Below, in pieces: positions 35,501 to 44,810 of a stretch of 64,000 nt of DNA. The stretch's first letter is position 1. Each line of letters begins with the position of its first letter. Source of the stretch: Branchipolynoe longqiensis. Its lineage: Eukaryota > Annelida > Polychaeta > Phyllodocida > Polynoidae. The translations under genes and the position numbers were made by a program. The stretch is from contig CM059194.1 in assembly GCA_030323885.1 (NCBI GenBank), positions 26,632,363-26,696,362 of the forward strand, in the 5' to 3' direction. The notes below the pieces were generated by a model. It searched no databases and was not told the origin of the DNA. It saw only the letters and a program-made list of their open reading frames with translations.

Positions 35501-38500
35501 GCAAACGATCGTTCGGTCTTCCATCCTGCATGCGCCAGTATGCGCTTGACCGAAATGCCTAGGAGGCGTGCCTTTGACACCATGGCTCCTCTTGTTGAGT
35601 GTGACGCATATTTGTCCGTATCCACTCCTGCCATCTTTAGGACAGTAATTGTCCATCTGGCGAGCGTATCTCTTGATATGCCCTTGTGTGGCTTAATAAA
35701 GCTTATCAACAATTGTCTTGAGTTTCTAACTCCTTGTGTCTTGGATATATATGTTCTGATCGCGGAAACTACACACAGTTTCGGATTGTCTTTGAATTGT
35801 GTTACATCAATTGACGACTAAGGGTCACCTAAACGATTAGATTTTAACAATGTTGTCAAATCGAAGGTCGCTTGCCTTCTATCTATTTCCAGTCCATCGA
35901 GTGAAAGTGCCACTATAGTCTGGCCTCGATGACCTGTGACTAACAGTAATAACAGTGCTAACTTAAACCCTAATTGTTTTATATCTAGAAAACTATTATG
36001 TGGCCAATTGTTAAACATTTTAAATACCAGTGACACATCCCAAAATCGGTCATATTTTGCTTTAGGTGGGTTTCGTTCATAAATTCCCTTTAGTACCCAT
36101 GATATAACATGGTGTTTACCCATTGTATCTCCCCTTGTTCTGGGAAGGATAATCGAGAGAGCGCACCTGGCAGCATTAATTGCGCCGTAACCTAGCCCTT
36201 CTTGTTCTAACATTCTAAAGAATCTGCACACTTGGGCAATAGTTGGGTTCATGGGTTTAACCTTGTGAATAAGACAATAAACGCCCCATTTTTTTCAAAT
36301 ATGTGGTATACATTTTAACTGTTCCTTTTCTCCACGCATATGACACTAGCCGTTCTTGTGTAATTTTGTCTAAACCAAATTGTTCTAGGTATTTATTTAG
36401 AAAAGGAATGCAAGCAACGGTGTTGTTGCTACGTTGCCGTGATGTTCCAGAGGGCCTTGGTGAGTTAGATTTCCTCGGGATTTGGGGAATCTGAGGCAAT
36501 CTGAGGCAATCTGGGGCTGTCGAGGCTAGTCCTGCTAGCCACGGCTGTGTGTCCCATTCGGGGACGATCAGGATGGCGTGAGACCGGTCCATCTTTATCT
36601 TTCGTGCCACTCTGGTAATGATGTTGAAAGGGGGAAAAATATAATAAAATTCATTTTCCCAAATCAGTGAGAAAGCATCTATGTGCCAACCAAATGGTTC
36701 TGGGTGCCATGAAACATATCTGTTCACTTTAAAGTTATTCCTTGATGCGAATAAGTCAACCGTAGGTGAACCCCATTGGCGACAAATTTTGTTGACAATT
36801 TTTATATTCAAATTCCATTCTAAATGGTCGTGAAAGACTCTACTCTTTTTGTCGGCCAGGACGTTTTGCGATCCTGGGATATGTGAAATGGTTAACCATA
36901 TTTGATGTTTTTGCGCCCAGTTCCAAATACTTTGTGCCAAGTTATTGCACTATTTTGACTTTGTACCTCCCATATTCCTGACATATGCCATGGCCGTAGT
37001 GTTATCTGTAAGCAGTTGAACAGTATTTTTGGGTATTTTAATTAGGCTTAAGAGGCCTAAGTAAATCGCTCTTAATTCAAGAACATTAATATGATCTGAT
37101 TTTTTGTTTTCTAACCATCTCCCTCCTGTTGCTATATCATTTCGATGAGCTCCCCAACCTTGTAATGACGCATCGGTAGTAACTACCGTGTTGGGTTGAT
37201 CCATTCTAATGGGATTGGAAGAGTTATTGATATTCTCGATCCACCAAGATATGTCTGTGTAACCATCCTGGGAAATGTACATTAGTCTTTCAAAGTTACC
37301 TTTCGTACGTGCTAACGCTCTATTCTTGTCTATTTCTAGAGACTTGAAGTGCGCCGCCCCATAAAGAACAGCCGGCGCATATGAAACCATAATCCCGATA
37401 AGGACAGCGACCTGTCTAATCTTTGGCCTAGATATGTCAAGCAGCTGGGAGGCCGTCTCATGAAACTTCTGTAGTTTCTGTTCCGTTAATGAAACGGTCA
37501 TTGCTTTCGTGTTGATTAAAAACCCTAGGCATTTTAATTCCTTATTCGGGACAAAAACAGACTTTTTGTCGTGTATGTAAAAACCTAATTCTGTTAATAA
37601 CGTACACAAATCATTCACTGCCAAATGGCATTTGTTAAAGGATTCTGCCATAATAAAGGAATCATCTATTTATGGAAACATTGTATGTCCTAATCTTCCC
37701 ATAACAGCAAAAACAGGTTTTAATAACTTTGTGAACAGTCGAGGTGCGCAGGCTAAACCATTGGGCATGCAAGTAAATTGGAAAAGGGAACCGTTCCAAA
37801 TAAATCGCAAATATTTTCTGTGTTCTTTGCAAATAAGAACTGTATAATACGCGTCTCTTAAGTCGACAGTGGCAAGCCAGGCATGCGGCGTAATTAAGTC
37901 TCTCGCCGTTTCTAGTGAGAACATTTTAAAATGTTTGTATGTTACCAATTTATTTAACTTAGTCAAATCCAAAATCATGCGAATTTCGCCATTTGGTTTG
38001 GGCCTAGAAAAGACGTTAGAAATAAACTGTCCTTTTGTGTTTTGTACTCTTTCAATAATACCTTTTGTTTCAAACAGTGAAACCTGAAAATCTATTTGGC
38101 GTTTTTCTGCTATGTTAAATTTGTATGGGAACGGAACTCTTTCCTGTGTTGGTATGTCTTTGAAAGGTATTTGAACTCCTTTTACTATATCCAAAATTTC
38201 CCTATCAGATGTAATGTTAACCCATTTGTGCAAACAGTTAAGGATGTTGCCTGCATTAAACTTGCTTACATAAGTTTGTGTCTCTTCAGACACCGTGTTG
38301 AGTGTAGGACATGTGTCTCTACTTGGCTCCTGGCCGCGGGAATTGGGGTTTGGGTGTAAACTCCCTTTTGTATCCGCGGTTGTCGTTCCAACCCGTGTTC
38401 TGGCGTTCTCCTCTGCCTCGTCCTCTGGGATTGAAGCCGAATGAGGGACCTCCTCGTCCCGGCCTTCCTCCTCTCCAGAAGCGAAAATCCGAGCGGGAGC

Positions 38501-41500
38501 GTCGGAATTTGTTGGTGGTGTCAAATTTGTTGGTACCATCCGTGTTTTTAGCACTTTTAGTGTCTACCTCAACAGCTTTGAAGAGGTGCGCTAGCTGACC
38601 GCCAAACATTTTGGTTTTGTCCAATGGCTTGCCTAGCACCGGCTTTGGCGGTAGGTAAAGAGTGTACTCCTTACCATCATTGTCAGTTACTTTCTTCGAT
38701 CTGGCGACTTCTTTGCCAGCATCCGTTGTAACCGCCTTGAAGATGTTTTCAAAACGCTGAAACGTCATGAAGTTTGACGCTGCTGTAAGCAGCGCAATCC
38801 CTCTGTCCATCACTCGTGCAAGCGACGAGAATGAATTCTCAGCTTGCATCCGATTCGCTACCGGAGTTATCGATGTAAGCGCTCCGAGCACCGCTTTGTG
38901 AATCGTGCACAACGCGTTCTCATAACGCCTTCTCTCCTCTGAGAGATGGATGCCTGCATCCATTTCTTTACTGATGGACTGGGGGACTCCTTTAATTCCC
39001 GAAATTTGTTCGGTCAGCTTGTTAATCACCTCCACAGGTTTGAAAGTGTGGAAATGTCCTTTTAGCGTTTCCCTCATCATGGTTGTAGTCCGCAACCTCT
39101 TAGCTTTCGCCAACGGGCATTTCTTCTTAATCTTTGCCCCTATCCTGGCATAAATGCCCACTCTCTCCGTCTCTGAATCGGAGTCAGTTGTGGACGAATC
39201 ATTTGATTTATCCGATGATGAGTCCTTCTTCTTTTTCTTTTTGTTTTTCTTTGTCTTCTTCACGCGTTTCTTATTGACCTTGGTGAATTCATCACCTGAC
39301 CTACTACCAAGTCTTTTCCGCTTCTTGGGTTTCGGTTGCGGAACCTCAAATGCCGATTCGGTGTCGTCATCTGAGAAATCTTCCCAGTCATCCTCGGGGA
39401 TAGGAGGGGAAGGAGGCCGTGTGGCTTGTGTGTTGTATTTGCCCATAATCCTTAGGATTTTGTCTTCCAGCTCCTCATCCCCACTCTTCTTGTCCAAAGG
39501 ATCAGCCCCCGGCTGTGGAGACGGCGGTACCGTCTGCGGTGGTGAGGAATCGTATCCAGAAGGCACGCGCCCCTCTGCCGCTGCCGGCGGAACTTTGTTT
39601 CGCTTGGTGGCCATCGGTTTCTGTAACGACAAAGGTTACTTAGTACCGGTATCATCTCAACATGTTCACCAAGTGAGCAAGTGTGAGGTATTATTGCGTA
39701 TGGTATATAGTAACGTGTTTAAACCGTTCTATATACAGGCATTAAGCTAAGTTTTGCCGTAGGTTTTATGGGTAGTGAAACCAACCAAATGGGGGGGGCG
39801 GCCATTGGCACGCCCGCCCTCTCTGTTTCGTACACTTCTCCCACCCGCGGCATTCTGCGCCAGCAAGTTGAAGAAAATATTACGAAACTCGGAGGCTCGC
39901 CTCAAAAACCGGTCTGGGGAGTCTATAAAAGAAACCCAGGATCATCCCCAACAAAACCCTCTTTTAGGGTTCGGAGGAATTTCCTTAGGAGATGCAACTC
40001 GGGTTAACATCTCTGCCTGTCTGAACACAGGTTTCGCTATGACAAGCGGAATCGGTTTCGGTTATGCACATTCTTATCCTTGTGTTTTTTATAACACCTT
40101 TTATGTCCAAATTGGACCTGAGAAAGTTCTAAGCTTTCATAATGGGATGCTATAAACCATCCTTAAGACTTTAAATGCAGTTTCTCAATACGTACAGTTA
40201 GTTAAAGTGTTGTAGTAGATAAATCCTGCTGGAGCAGCTCAGCGAACGTCCTCCCGCCGTGAGCTGCTTATGCTAATTGCTGTACCCGGATGTGCTTACC
40301 TCTCCCTAGCCTGCGGCTAGCCTGAGGCTATATACCGAGGTAAAATATGTATATATATTGTATTATATATGTATGTATATGTATGTATGTATATGTATGT
40401 ATATGTATATATATATGTATGTATATATATGTATATGTATAACATTTATAATATGCATAGGGGGTTTAGGTTTCAGGGGGGGGGGAGAGGAGACGGCAGC
40501 CTATCGGCGCTGGGAATCCCGGCTTCCCAGCACAAGGGTTCCCGGCCTCCCAGCGCCGAGACTCCCGGCACTAGGCTTCAATTCAAATAATATAAATATA
40601 AATAAAATGTGATAACCAACAATAAAATTGAAATATATATGCAATAATATACAGGGTAAGTTTATAATAGGCATATGGGGTTCGGGTTCGGGGTGGGAGG
40701 AGACGGCAGCCTATCGGCACAAGGAATCCCAACTTCCCGGCGCCAGGGTTCCCGGCCTCCCGGCACCGAGACTCCCGGCACCAGGCCTCAATTCAGATAA
40801 TATAAATATAAATAAAATGTGATAACCAACAACAAAATAAATGAAATATAAATGCAATAATATACAAGGTAAGTTTAATGTTAATGTTGCTGTACCAGCA
40901 AGAAATGCCATATTTGTGGGGATTATGCATCAGATGCATAATTACAGTGTTATTTATGAGCATAGTTTACTGGACTCCCGTCCCCAGGCCTTCCAGCACC
41001 GGCATTCGCTTAAATAATATGAATAGAAATAAAAAGTGATAACCAACAATAAAATAAATCAAATACAATAATATTTAAGGTAGGTTTTTCTTAATGTTGT
41101 ACCAGCAAGACATGCCATATTTGTGGTGATTATGCATCACATGCATAATCACAGTGAATTATTTATTATGCATATATATGTATATTGGTATGCAAAAAAT
41201 ATATCTAAAAAAAAAGATGTACAACAGTCCTCACAGGAGCTCCCCCAGTGGCAAGTGGAAGTATATGAGTGGGCCACATACCAGCATATACCCCCATGGT
41301 TGACTGGAGGTTCCTCTATTGTTTGGGATTAATGGCTATACCAACACAGTACTATCATGGGAAGTTCTGTCCTGTAGCCATGTGTTGTAACTACAGAATT
41401 ATTTCCTAATATTCACTGTTAATTTACTCAATCCGGTCCCAACTAAATGTCCTTCCAATATTCAAGAAATTAGATATAATTTTTTGCTTTCTAGTGATGT

Positions 41501-42221
41501 ATTCGAATATGAAAACCTCCTAAAACTCAGTGTTCCACAACCATATTTGTGAAGCTGCACCTTAATCCTATATGAAATTCGACCTTGGAAATTGATCCGG
41601 TACTCGAATTAGGTACTTTAAGCACCGTAGCTCAAACGAGGTAAGCTCTCCAACCTGACTACTACTACTAGCGAAGGCTAATGGGGGTAGGTTGCTAGGG
41701 TGAACCCGCCAGGTCTCAGTGTCAGGTAATTGGATGTTGTTGTTGTTCTACATCCTAGCAACATCGAAGGTCGACTTGTAACAGTGCACACTCCTGGCGA
41801 CTTTATACTGTTGCCCTACTGGGAAACCGGGCCGTCATCACCATGACCTGACATCCCACTCAGTCACATTATCCTGGCACTGAGCCAACCAGTCCGAGGT
41901 AATAAGAAGAAGCCACCATGGAAGCCCACCCACCCTGCAGTTTGAGAGACTGAGGATCTCGGCGCCTGGGTAGTTGGGCATGTTCGTCCCGCCGACAGTC
42001 TTGAAGGTGCTGCTCTTAAAGAGGAGACGCTTCGTGTCCGGAATCTCTGGGAAGGATTCGAACCCGGAGCACATCACCGTGTCCTCGTCCGCACACAGGC
42101 AGCCATCCGGTATCGTGTCTGAGATGCACGCATGCGCCTCGTCCAACAACGCCAGCAGTAGCAGCACCGCGCATGTGCCGATGAGGAGGCTTTGACGCTG
42201 TTGACTAGAGGTTGTTGCCAT
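29525..42221 (-). CDS. Leucine-rich-repeat single-pass membrane protein (4 exons)
   Basis: Exons are 42221-41934, 31942-31556, 30844-30516 and 29813-29525. Donors are GTGGGT, GTATTT and GTAGGT; acceptors are TTTCAG, CACCAG and ATTCAG. Phases are 0, 0 and 2, giving 430 residues. A signal peptide (1-31, core CAVLLLLALL) leads to an LRRNT cap (cysteines in CISDTIPDGCLCADEDTVMC), then about nine LRRs (residues ~88-305) of the type LxxLxLxxNxLxxLP. An LRRCT cap (NPWHCDERIDW ... VTCSSPEGL) follows, then a membrane helix (about 367-391, AAAIAIPVIVVCLLVIFFIV), a basic stop-transfer (KRKQVRR) and a 38-residue tail ending TSEI, a possible class I PDZ ligand. Exon 1-2 and 2-3 borders fall at equivalent LRR positions. 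The LRRCT has only two of its four usual cysteines. It is a surface adhesion or receptor-type protein; its ligand is unknown. Intron 1 (10 kb) is filled with mobile DNA. Confidence 0.9.
29814..30515 (-). other. Intron 3 of the LRR gene
   Basis: Holds (gt)n and C-rich low-complexity tracts (30060-30310, 'cccaaccctctccc' and long C runs). No other gene. Confidence 0.7.
30938..31345 (-). mobile_element. Core SINE copy in LRR intron 2, with 3' hairpin
   Basis: The minus-strand head is at 31290-31345 (gattcgaactcccgacctt ... cgcgtccgg read from the plus strand). The 3' end is duplicated in inverted form at 30943-31027, giving a near-perfect hairpin of the 'acgtcctggcaacatctaagg' tail. Confidence 0.85.
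31452..31535 (+). mobile_element. LINE 3'-tail fragment
   Basis: 'caaattggactagtgttgcc ... ttgaaaacaagtgttagcac ... ggtaaataaaataaaata' resembles 21195-21290. It ends 21 bases downstream of exon 2 on the gene strand. Confidence 0.5.
32048..32335. mobile_element. ACGT/TATGCG-rich MITE, partial copy 3
   Basis: Begins atggccctgtcacactacga and repeats 'cgtatgg' and 'aacgtata' motifs. No right end is found before the following SINE. Confidence 0.65.
32337..32575 (-). mobile_element. Core SINE, 5'-truncated, in LRR intron 1
   Basis: Carries 'ccgggcaacatctaaggtc', 'gacttgtgacagtgtgcac' and 'cccactcagtcacattatcc'. The tRNA-like head is missing. Confidence 0.8.
32606..33212. mobile_element. ACGT/TACGC-rich MITE, copy 4
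   Basis: Ends atggccctgtcacactac and atagtgtgacagggccat, flanked by TA. The interior is built almost wholly from 'catacgc', 'gcgtatg' and 'cataggtt' words on both strands. Frames read through it have no domain. Confidence 0.85.
33213..33959. other. Intronic spacer, A/T-rich word repeats
   Basis: 33590-33830 repeats 'ttgtgtacttt', 'aaaattgtgca' and 'tttccaaa' phrases. No gene. Confidence 0.4.
33960..34566 (+). repeat. Left arm of ~0.6-kb inverted repeat
   Basis: From 'ctactactaccaggttggag' to 'ttattttattgttg'. It is the diverged inverted complement of 41043-41671 along its whole length, e.g. 'cactgggggaggtcctgtgg' against 'cacaggagctcccccagtgg'. Confidence 0.85.
34567..35011. repeat. AT-rich microsatellites with a core-SINE 3' end
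   Basis: 'cattattat' and 'tacatata' tracts surround 34895-34954, which is the 3' end of the core SINE (gtcctgatatgaccttagat ... aacaacaaacaaac). Confidence 0.8.
35013..35325 (-). repeat. DIRS 3' inverted terminal repeat and internal complementary region
   Basis: 35013-35088 is the terminal repeat. 35189-35234 and 35277-35322 are complementary to the two outermost ends of the element (35013-35058 and about 40300-40346), separated by a ~42-base spacer. Confidence 0.88.
35437..36310 (-). pseudogene. DIRS tyrosine recombinase
   Basis: The recombinase cuts and joins circular DNA copies into the genome. Seen: the first catalytic arginine in VTGHRGQTIV (near 35945), HSTRGA with the H-x-x-R pair, HAGW, and the nucleophile tyrosine in FARHYNKRL. 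The C-terminus is RRLLQH at 35437. An in-frame TAG at 35818-35820 follows LGDP. The N-terminal part joins the end of the RT/RNase H frame through a run of seven As near 36292, where one extra A breaks the frame before 'CLIHKVKPMNPT'. Confidence 0.88.
36257..38554 (-). pseudogene. DIRS reverse transcriptase / RNase H (two stops)
   Basis: RT: PFPYKFNIAEKRQIDFQ, ILDLTKLNKLV, the metal-binding region ATVDLRDAYYTV, and the catalytic IDD box at 37663-37671. RNase H: VTTDASLQGWGAH, INVLELRAIYLGLL, LTDNTTAMAYV. The frame is open from 38554 to 36257 except for two stops. A TAA at 37670-37672 replaces the tyrosine just before IDD, and a TAG lies at 36950-36952 after GGTKSK. The start overlaps gag in another frame, as is usual for DIRS. 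After RNase H the frame continues through FYYIFPPFNIITRVARKI. Confidence 0.9.
38319..39632 (-). CDS. DIRS gag-like ORF1
   Basis: The 437-residue frame is intact. It has a proline-rich N-terminal part, an acidic stretch (DDWEDFSDDD), a lysine-rich block followed by a serine/aspartate-rich block (DSSSDKSNDSSTTDSDSE), a conserved middle (FENIFKAVTTDAGKEVARSK) and an arginine/glycine-rich tail (GRGRGERQNTGW). Its likely role is to package element RNA; this is by analogy. The same layout is in the old copy at 11322-18738. The upstream 39633-40275 would be the 5' leader. Confidence 0.85.
   Translation of the reverse strand: MSLQKPMATKRNKVPPAAAEGRVPSGYDSSPPQTVPPSPQPGADPLDKKSGDEELEDKILRIMGKYNTQATRPPSPPIPEDDWEDFSDDDTESAFEVPQPKPKKRKRLGSRSGDEFTKVNKKRVKKTKKNKKKKKKDSSSDKSNDSSTTDSDSETERVGIYARIGAKIKKKCPLAKAKRLRTTTMMRETLKGHFHTFKPVEVINKLTEQISGIKGVPQSISKEMDAGIHLSEERRRYENALCTIHKAVLGALTSITPVANRMQAENSFSSLARVMDRGIALLTAASNFMTFQRFENIFKAVTTDAGKEVARSKKVTDNDGKEYTLYLPPKPVLGKPLDKTKMFGGQLAHLFKAVEVDTKSAKNTDGTNKFDTTNKFRRSRSDFRFWRGGRPGRGGPSFGFNPRGRGRGERQNTGWNDNRGYKREFTPKPQFPRPGAK
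40276..40346 (-). repeat. DIRS 5' inverted terminal repeat
   Basis: Its complement reads ttttacctcggtatatagcc ... gagaggtaagcacatccggg, pairing with the opposite end near 35019-35088. Confidence 0.88.
40347..41042. repeat. GTAT microsatellite and GC-rich tandem units
   Basis: 40347-40440 is a TATG/TATA tract. Then two ~215-bp units (about 40460 and 40677) share 'gagacggcagcctatcggc', 'ggttcccggcctcccgg', 'gagactcccggca' and 'gtgataaccaacaa'. A third partial unit ends at 41042. Confidence 0.8.
41043..41671 (-). repeat. Right arm of ~0.6-kb inverted repeat
   Basis: Inverted complement of 33960-34566, ending in 'caacctgactactactacta'. Together the arms bound a 7.7-kb structure around the DIRS element. 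Confidence 0.85.
41738..41893 (-). mobile_element. Core SINE, partial, next to LRR exon 1
   Basis: 'ctacatcctagcaacatcga', 'gcacactcctggcgacttta', 'cattatcctggcactgagcc'. It ends about 40 bases from the exon 1 donor. Confidence 0.8.
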
Positions 42222-42292
42222 GGTTATGGCTCGGTTGTTGCGTCCCTGGTGGTGAACTGTTGGGGTGGTGGGGGTTGGAGAGGAAAAGTAAA

Positions 42293-42540
42293 GCTTGTTT
42301 TATTTAACAACGCCTCTAGAGCCCATTGATTTTTATCATCGGCTATTGGACATCAACATTTGCTCATTCTGACATTTTGTTGTTGTTTAAACATAGTCAT
42401 TGCAGCCACATACCCTACACTTTTCGCTAAGCAGCAAGGGGTCTTTTATATGCACTTTCCCACAGACAGGACAGCACATACCACAACATTTGATGAACCA
42501 GTTGTGGACCACTCGTTCAGGGGGAGAGAGGAAGGTGAAT
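42293..42540 (-). mobile_element. MetaSINE-like SINE near the LRR start codon
   Basis: Read on the minus strand it contains 'tgtgctgtcctgtctgtggg' and 'aagtgcatataaaagacccc', as in 319-660, and the 3' end 'gttaaataaaacaagc'. It lies just upstream of the ATG at 42221, in the promoter or 5' leader. Confidence 0.75.
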
Positions 42541-42603
42541 TGTCTATGACCTAGATAATGGTTCAGTTGAAGAGATGAAAGCATAAAATATTCAAAAATC
42601 AAT

Positions 42604-42690
42604 CGGTTGGTTGTTGGAGTTTTACATCCTGGCAACATCTAATGTCATATCAGGACGGGTACCAACTTGTGACAGTGCACACTCATGGCC
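42604..42690 (-). mobile_element. Core SINE 3' fragment
   Basis: 'tggttgttggagttttacat', 'aatgtcatatcaggacggg', then broken into the minisatellite. Confidence 0.75.
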
Positions 42691-42699
42691 TGCTGGTCC

Positions 42700-43775
42700 A
42701 GTATTTTACAATACAGTATTTTACTATCATGCATATGAGAATCTTTGGTCCTTCTCTAATCTCCTGTCAGTACCAAAGATTCCACTATACAGTATTTTAC
42801 TATAATGCCTATGAGAATCTTTGGTCCTTCTCTAATCTCCTGTCAGTACCAAAGATTCCACTATACAGTATTTTACTATAATGCATATAAGAATCTTTGG
42901 TCCTTCTCTAATCTTTTGTGTTTTGTTTTTTTTGTTGGTTTTGGTTTTTTTCCTGTCAGTACCAAAGATTCCACTATACAGTATTTTACTATAATGCATA
43001 TAAGAATCTTTGGTCCTTCTCTAATCTCCTATCAGTACCAAAGGTTCCACCATACAGTATTCCACTTATGATGCATAGCAGAATCGTTGGCACTTCTGTA
43101 ATCTGCTACCACCAGTACCAAATATTCCACTATACAGTATTTTACTATAATGCATATAAGAATCTTTGGTCCTTCTCTAATCTCCTGTCAGTACCAAAGA
43201 TTCCACTATACAGTATTTTACTATACTGCATATAAGAATCTTTGGTCCTTCTCTAATCTCCTATCAGGACCAGACGGGATGGCCGAATGAGTTAGAGCGT
43301 CCGTCTCCCGTGCTGGTAGATCGTGGGGTCGTGGGTTCGAGTCCTGGTCGAGTCAAACCAATGACTTTAAAATTGATACTTGTTGCTTCCTAGCCAGGCG
43401 TTCGGCATTATTAGGATAGGGCAAGGACTGGTGTGCTCAGTGTCAGGATAATGTGACTGAGTGGGTTACCAGGTCATGGTGCCGGCGGCCTGGTTTCCCA
43501 GTGGGACAGCACTATAAAGTCGCCATGAGTGCGCACTGTCACAAGTCGGTACCCGTCCTGATATGAGCTTAGATGTTGCTAGGACGTAAAACAACAACAA
43601 ACAAACTAATCTCCTATCACTACCAAAGGTTCCACCATACAGTATTCCACTTATGATGCATAGCAGAATCGTTGGCACTTCTGTAATCTGCTACCACCAG
43701 TACCAAAGATTCCACTATAGAGTATTGTACTATAATACATAGCAGAATCTTTGGTGTTTCTGTAGCCTACCTCGC
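42700..43775 (+). repeat. ~78-bp minisatellite split by a SINE
   Basis: Units like 'ccaaagattccactatacag' + 'tattttactataatgcata' + 'agaatctttggtccttctct' repeat from 42710 to 43265 and resume at 43607-43770. One unit carries a T/G-rich insertion near 42915. The open frames here are made by the repeat. Confidence 0.9.
43267..43606 (+). mobile_element. Core SINE (full length, TSD) in the minisatellite
   Basis: Nearly identical to 7404-7741. The 14 bases ctaatctcctatca precede it and follow its aacaacaaacaaa tail. Confidence 0.92.
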
Positions 43776-44080
43776 AGTCGCTTTCAGTTTAGGGCAAGTC
43801 ATGCGCTGTGTTGTGTATTGGATGAGGTTACACCGGGTATATTCCGTGTACTTGTGCTCTGGTTCCACTGAAGAGATCCCAAGAACCTCTGAATAAATAC
43901 ACGACCATGGATCTAGTAATAGAATTGACACAGAAAACCCACACGGGGGGGGGGGGGGTCCCCAAGTATTCTGTCAGTCTACGTGGGAAATATATATATA
44001 AATGAGGTCGAGGCAGTCTCACCCACTTCACATATATATATATATATATATAATATATTATAATATATATATATAATATG
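43776..44080. repeat. Spacer, G run, and inverted copy of the LTR start beside (TA)n
   Basis: 43946-43958 is a run of G. 44004-44032 is the inverted complement of the first ~29 bases of the LTR (gaagtgggtgagactg). (TA)n tracts lie on both sides, up to the LTR at 44081. Confidence 0.75.
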
Positions 44081-44792
44081 GAAGTGGGTGAGACTGCTCG
44101 ACCTCATTTTGCGCGGGGGCGCATTTTGCGCGGGGGCGCATTTTGCGCGGGCGCGCATTTTGCGCGGGTGCGCATTTTGCGCGGGCGCGCATTTTGCGAG
44201 GCAGGGTTCCCTGCTGTAAAGCGTTGCTTGGATACGTCGATTGTGACTATCCTAGCAACGATAGAAGGTCGGGCCTTCGGAGCCAGACCCATCGGACGTG
44301 TTTTTGCATGCTCCGATGTTTTAGCCGAGATTTAGGCCTTTATTATGGAAATTCCAAACTTATTTAACTTAATTATATGGGAGGGGATTTGACTTATAAC
44401 ATACATTCCACTGTTGAACTATATTTAAATCATAACATAAGTTATATTGCTAAATTCATTCTGTTAGTAAGAGGTAAGAATAAAATGGTGAGCTCCTAAG
44501 AAGTGACATGAACGTTCCTTGCATTCTTTACTGTCCTCCAGACTTATATTATTAACCGCTATGGTCAACTTCAGATTGCTATTTGGATTGCTCTATAATC
44601 TTATTTAATTAAGGGCCTTCTGCTCATGGTCTGTCAGGAGTCGAACTCTCCACCTCGGACATTGCTAGTCAAGGGTCAGGCTGGCAGGATGACAGACAAC
44701 CGGCGGCAGGAGGCACAAGACATTCACATGGAAACAATTATTTATATTAACACGTAGGGTCGCCTTAAGCGGGGGTGGAATAGCCCGACGGT
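44081..44792 (+). repeat. 5' LTR
   Basis: Starts gaagtgggtgagactgctcg and ends gcccgacggt. It contains five 17-bp cattttgcgcgggNgcg units where the 3' LTR has four. Other differences from the 3' LTR are about five substitutions by eye. Confidence 0.85.
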
Positions 44793-44797
44793 TAAAC

Positions 44798-44810
44798 TGG
44801 TGCCGTGACC
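44798..44810 (+). promoter_or_regulatory. Primer-binding site of the LTR element
   Basis: TGGTGCCGTGACC, complementary to a tRNA 3' end including CCA, directly after the 5' LTR. Confidence 0.7.

Larger units (their letters stand above)
35012..40346 (-). mobile_element. Nearly complete DIRS retrotransposon in LRR intron 1
   Basis: Gag, RT/RNase H and tyrosine recombinase follow in order on the minus strand. The outer ends are inverted repeats: both read inward as ttttacc ... gagaggtaagcacatccggg. Next to the 35-kb end, 35189-35234 is the complement of the outer left edge, and 35277-35322 is the complement of the outer right edge (ttttacctcggtatatagcc). This internal complementary region is the hallmark of DIRS elements, which replicate through a circle joined by it. 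The element lies in TA-rich DNA, in the same orientation as the LRR gene. Three in-frame stops and one frameshift make it inactive. Confidence 0.92.

Noticed and set aside
42360..43235. Several frames repeating 'MRIFGPSLISCQYQRFHYTVFYYNA'-type peptides (shown only in part)
   Set aside because: They come from the ~78-bp minisatellite and start in a SINE.
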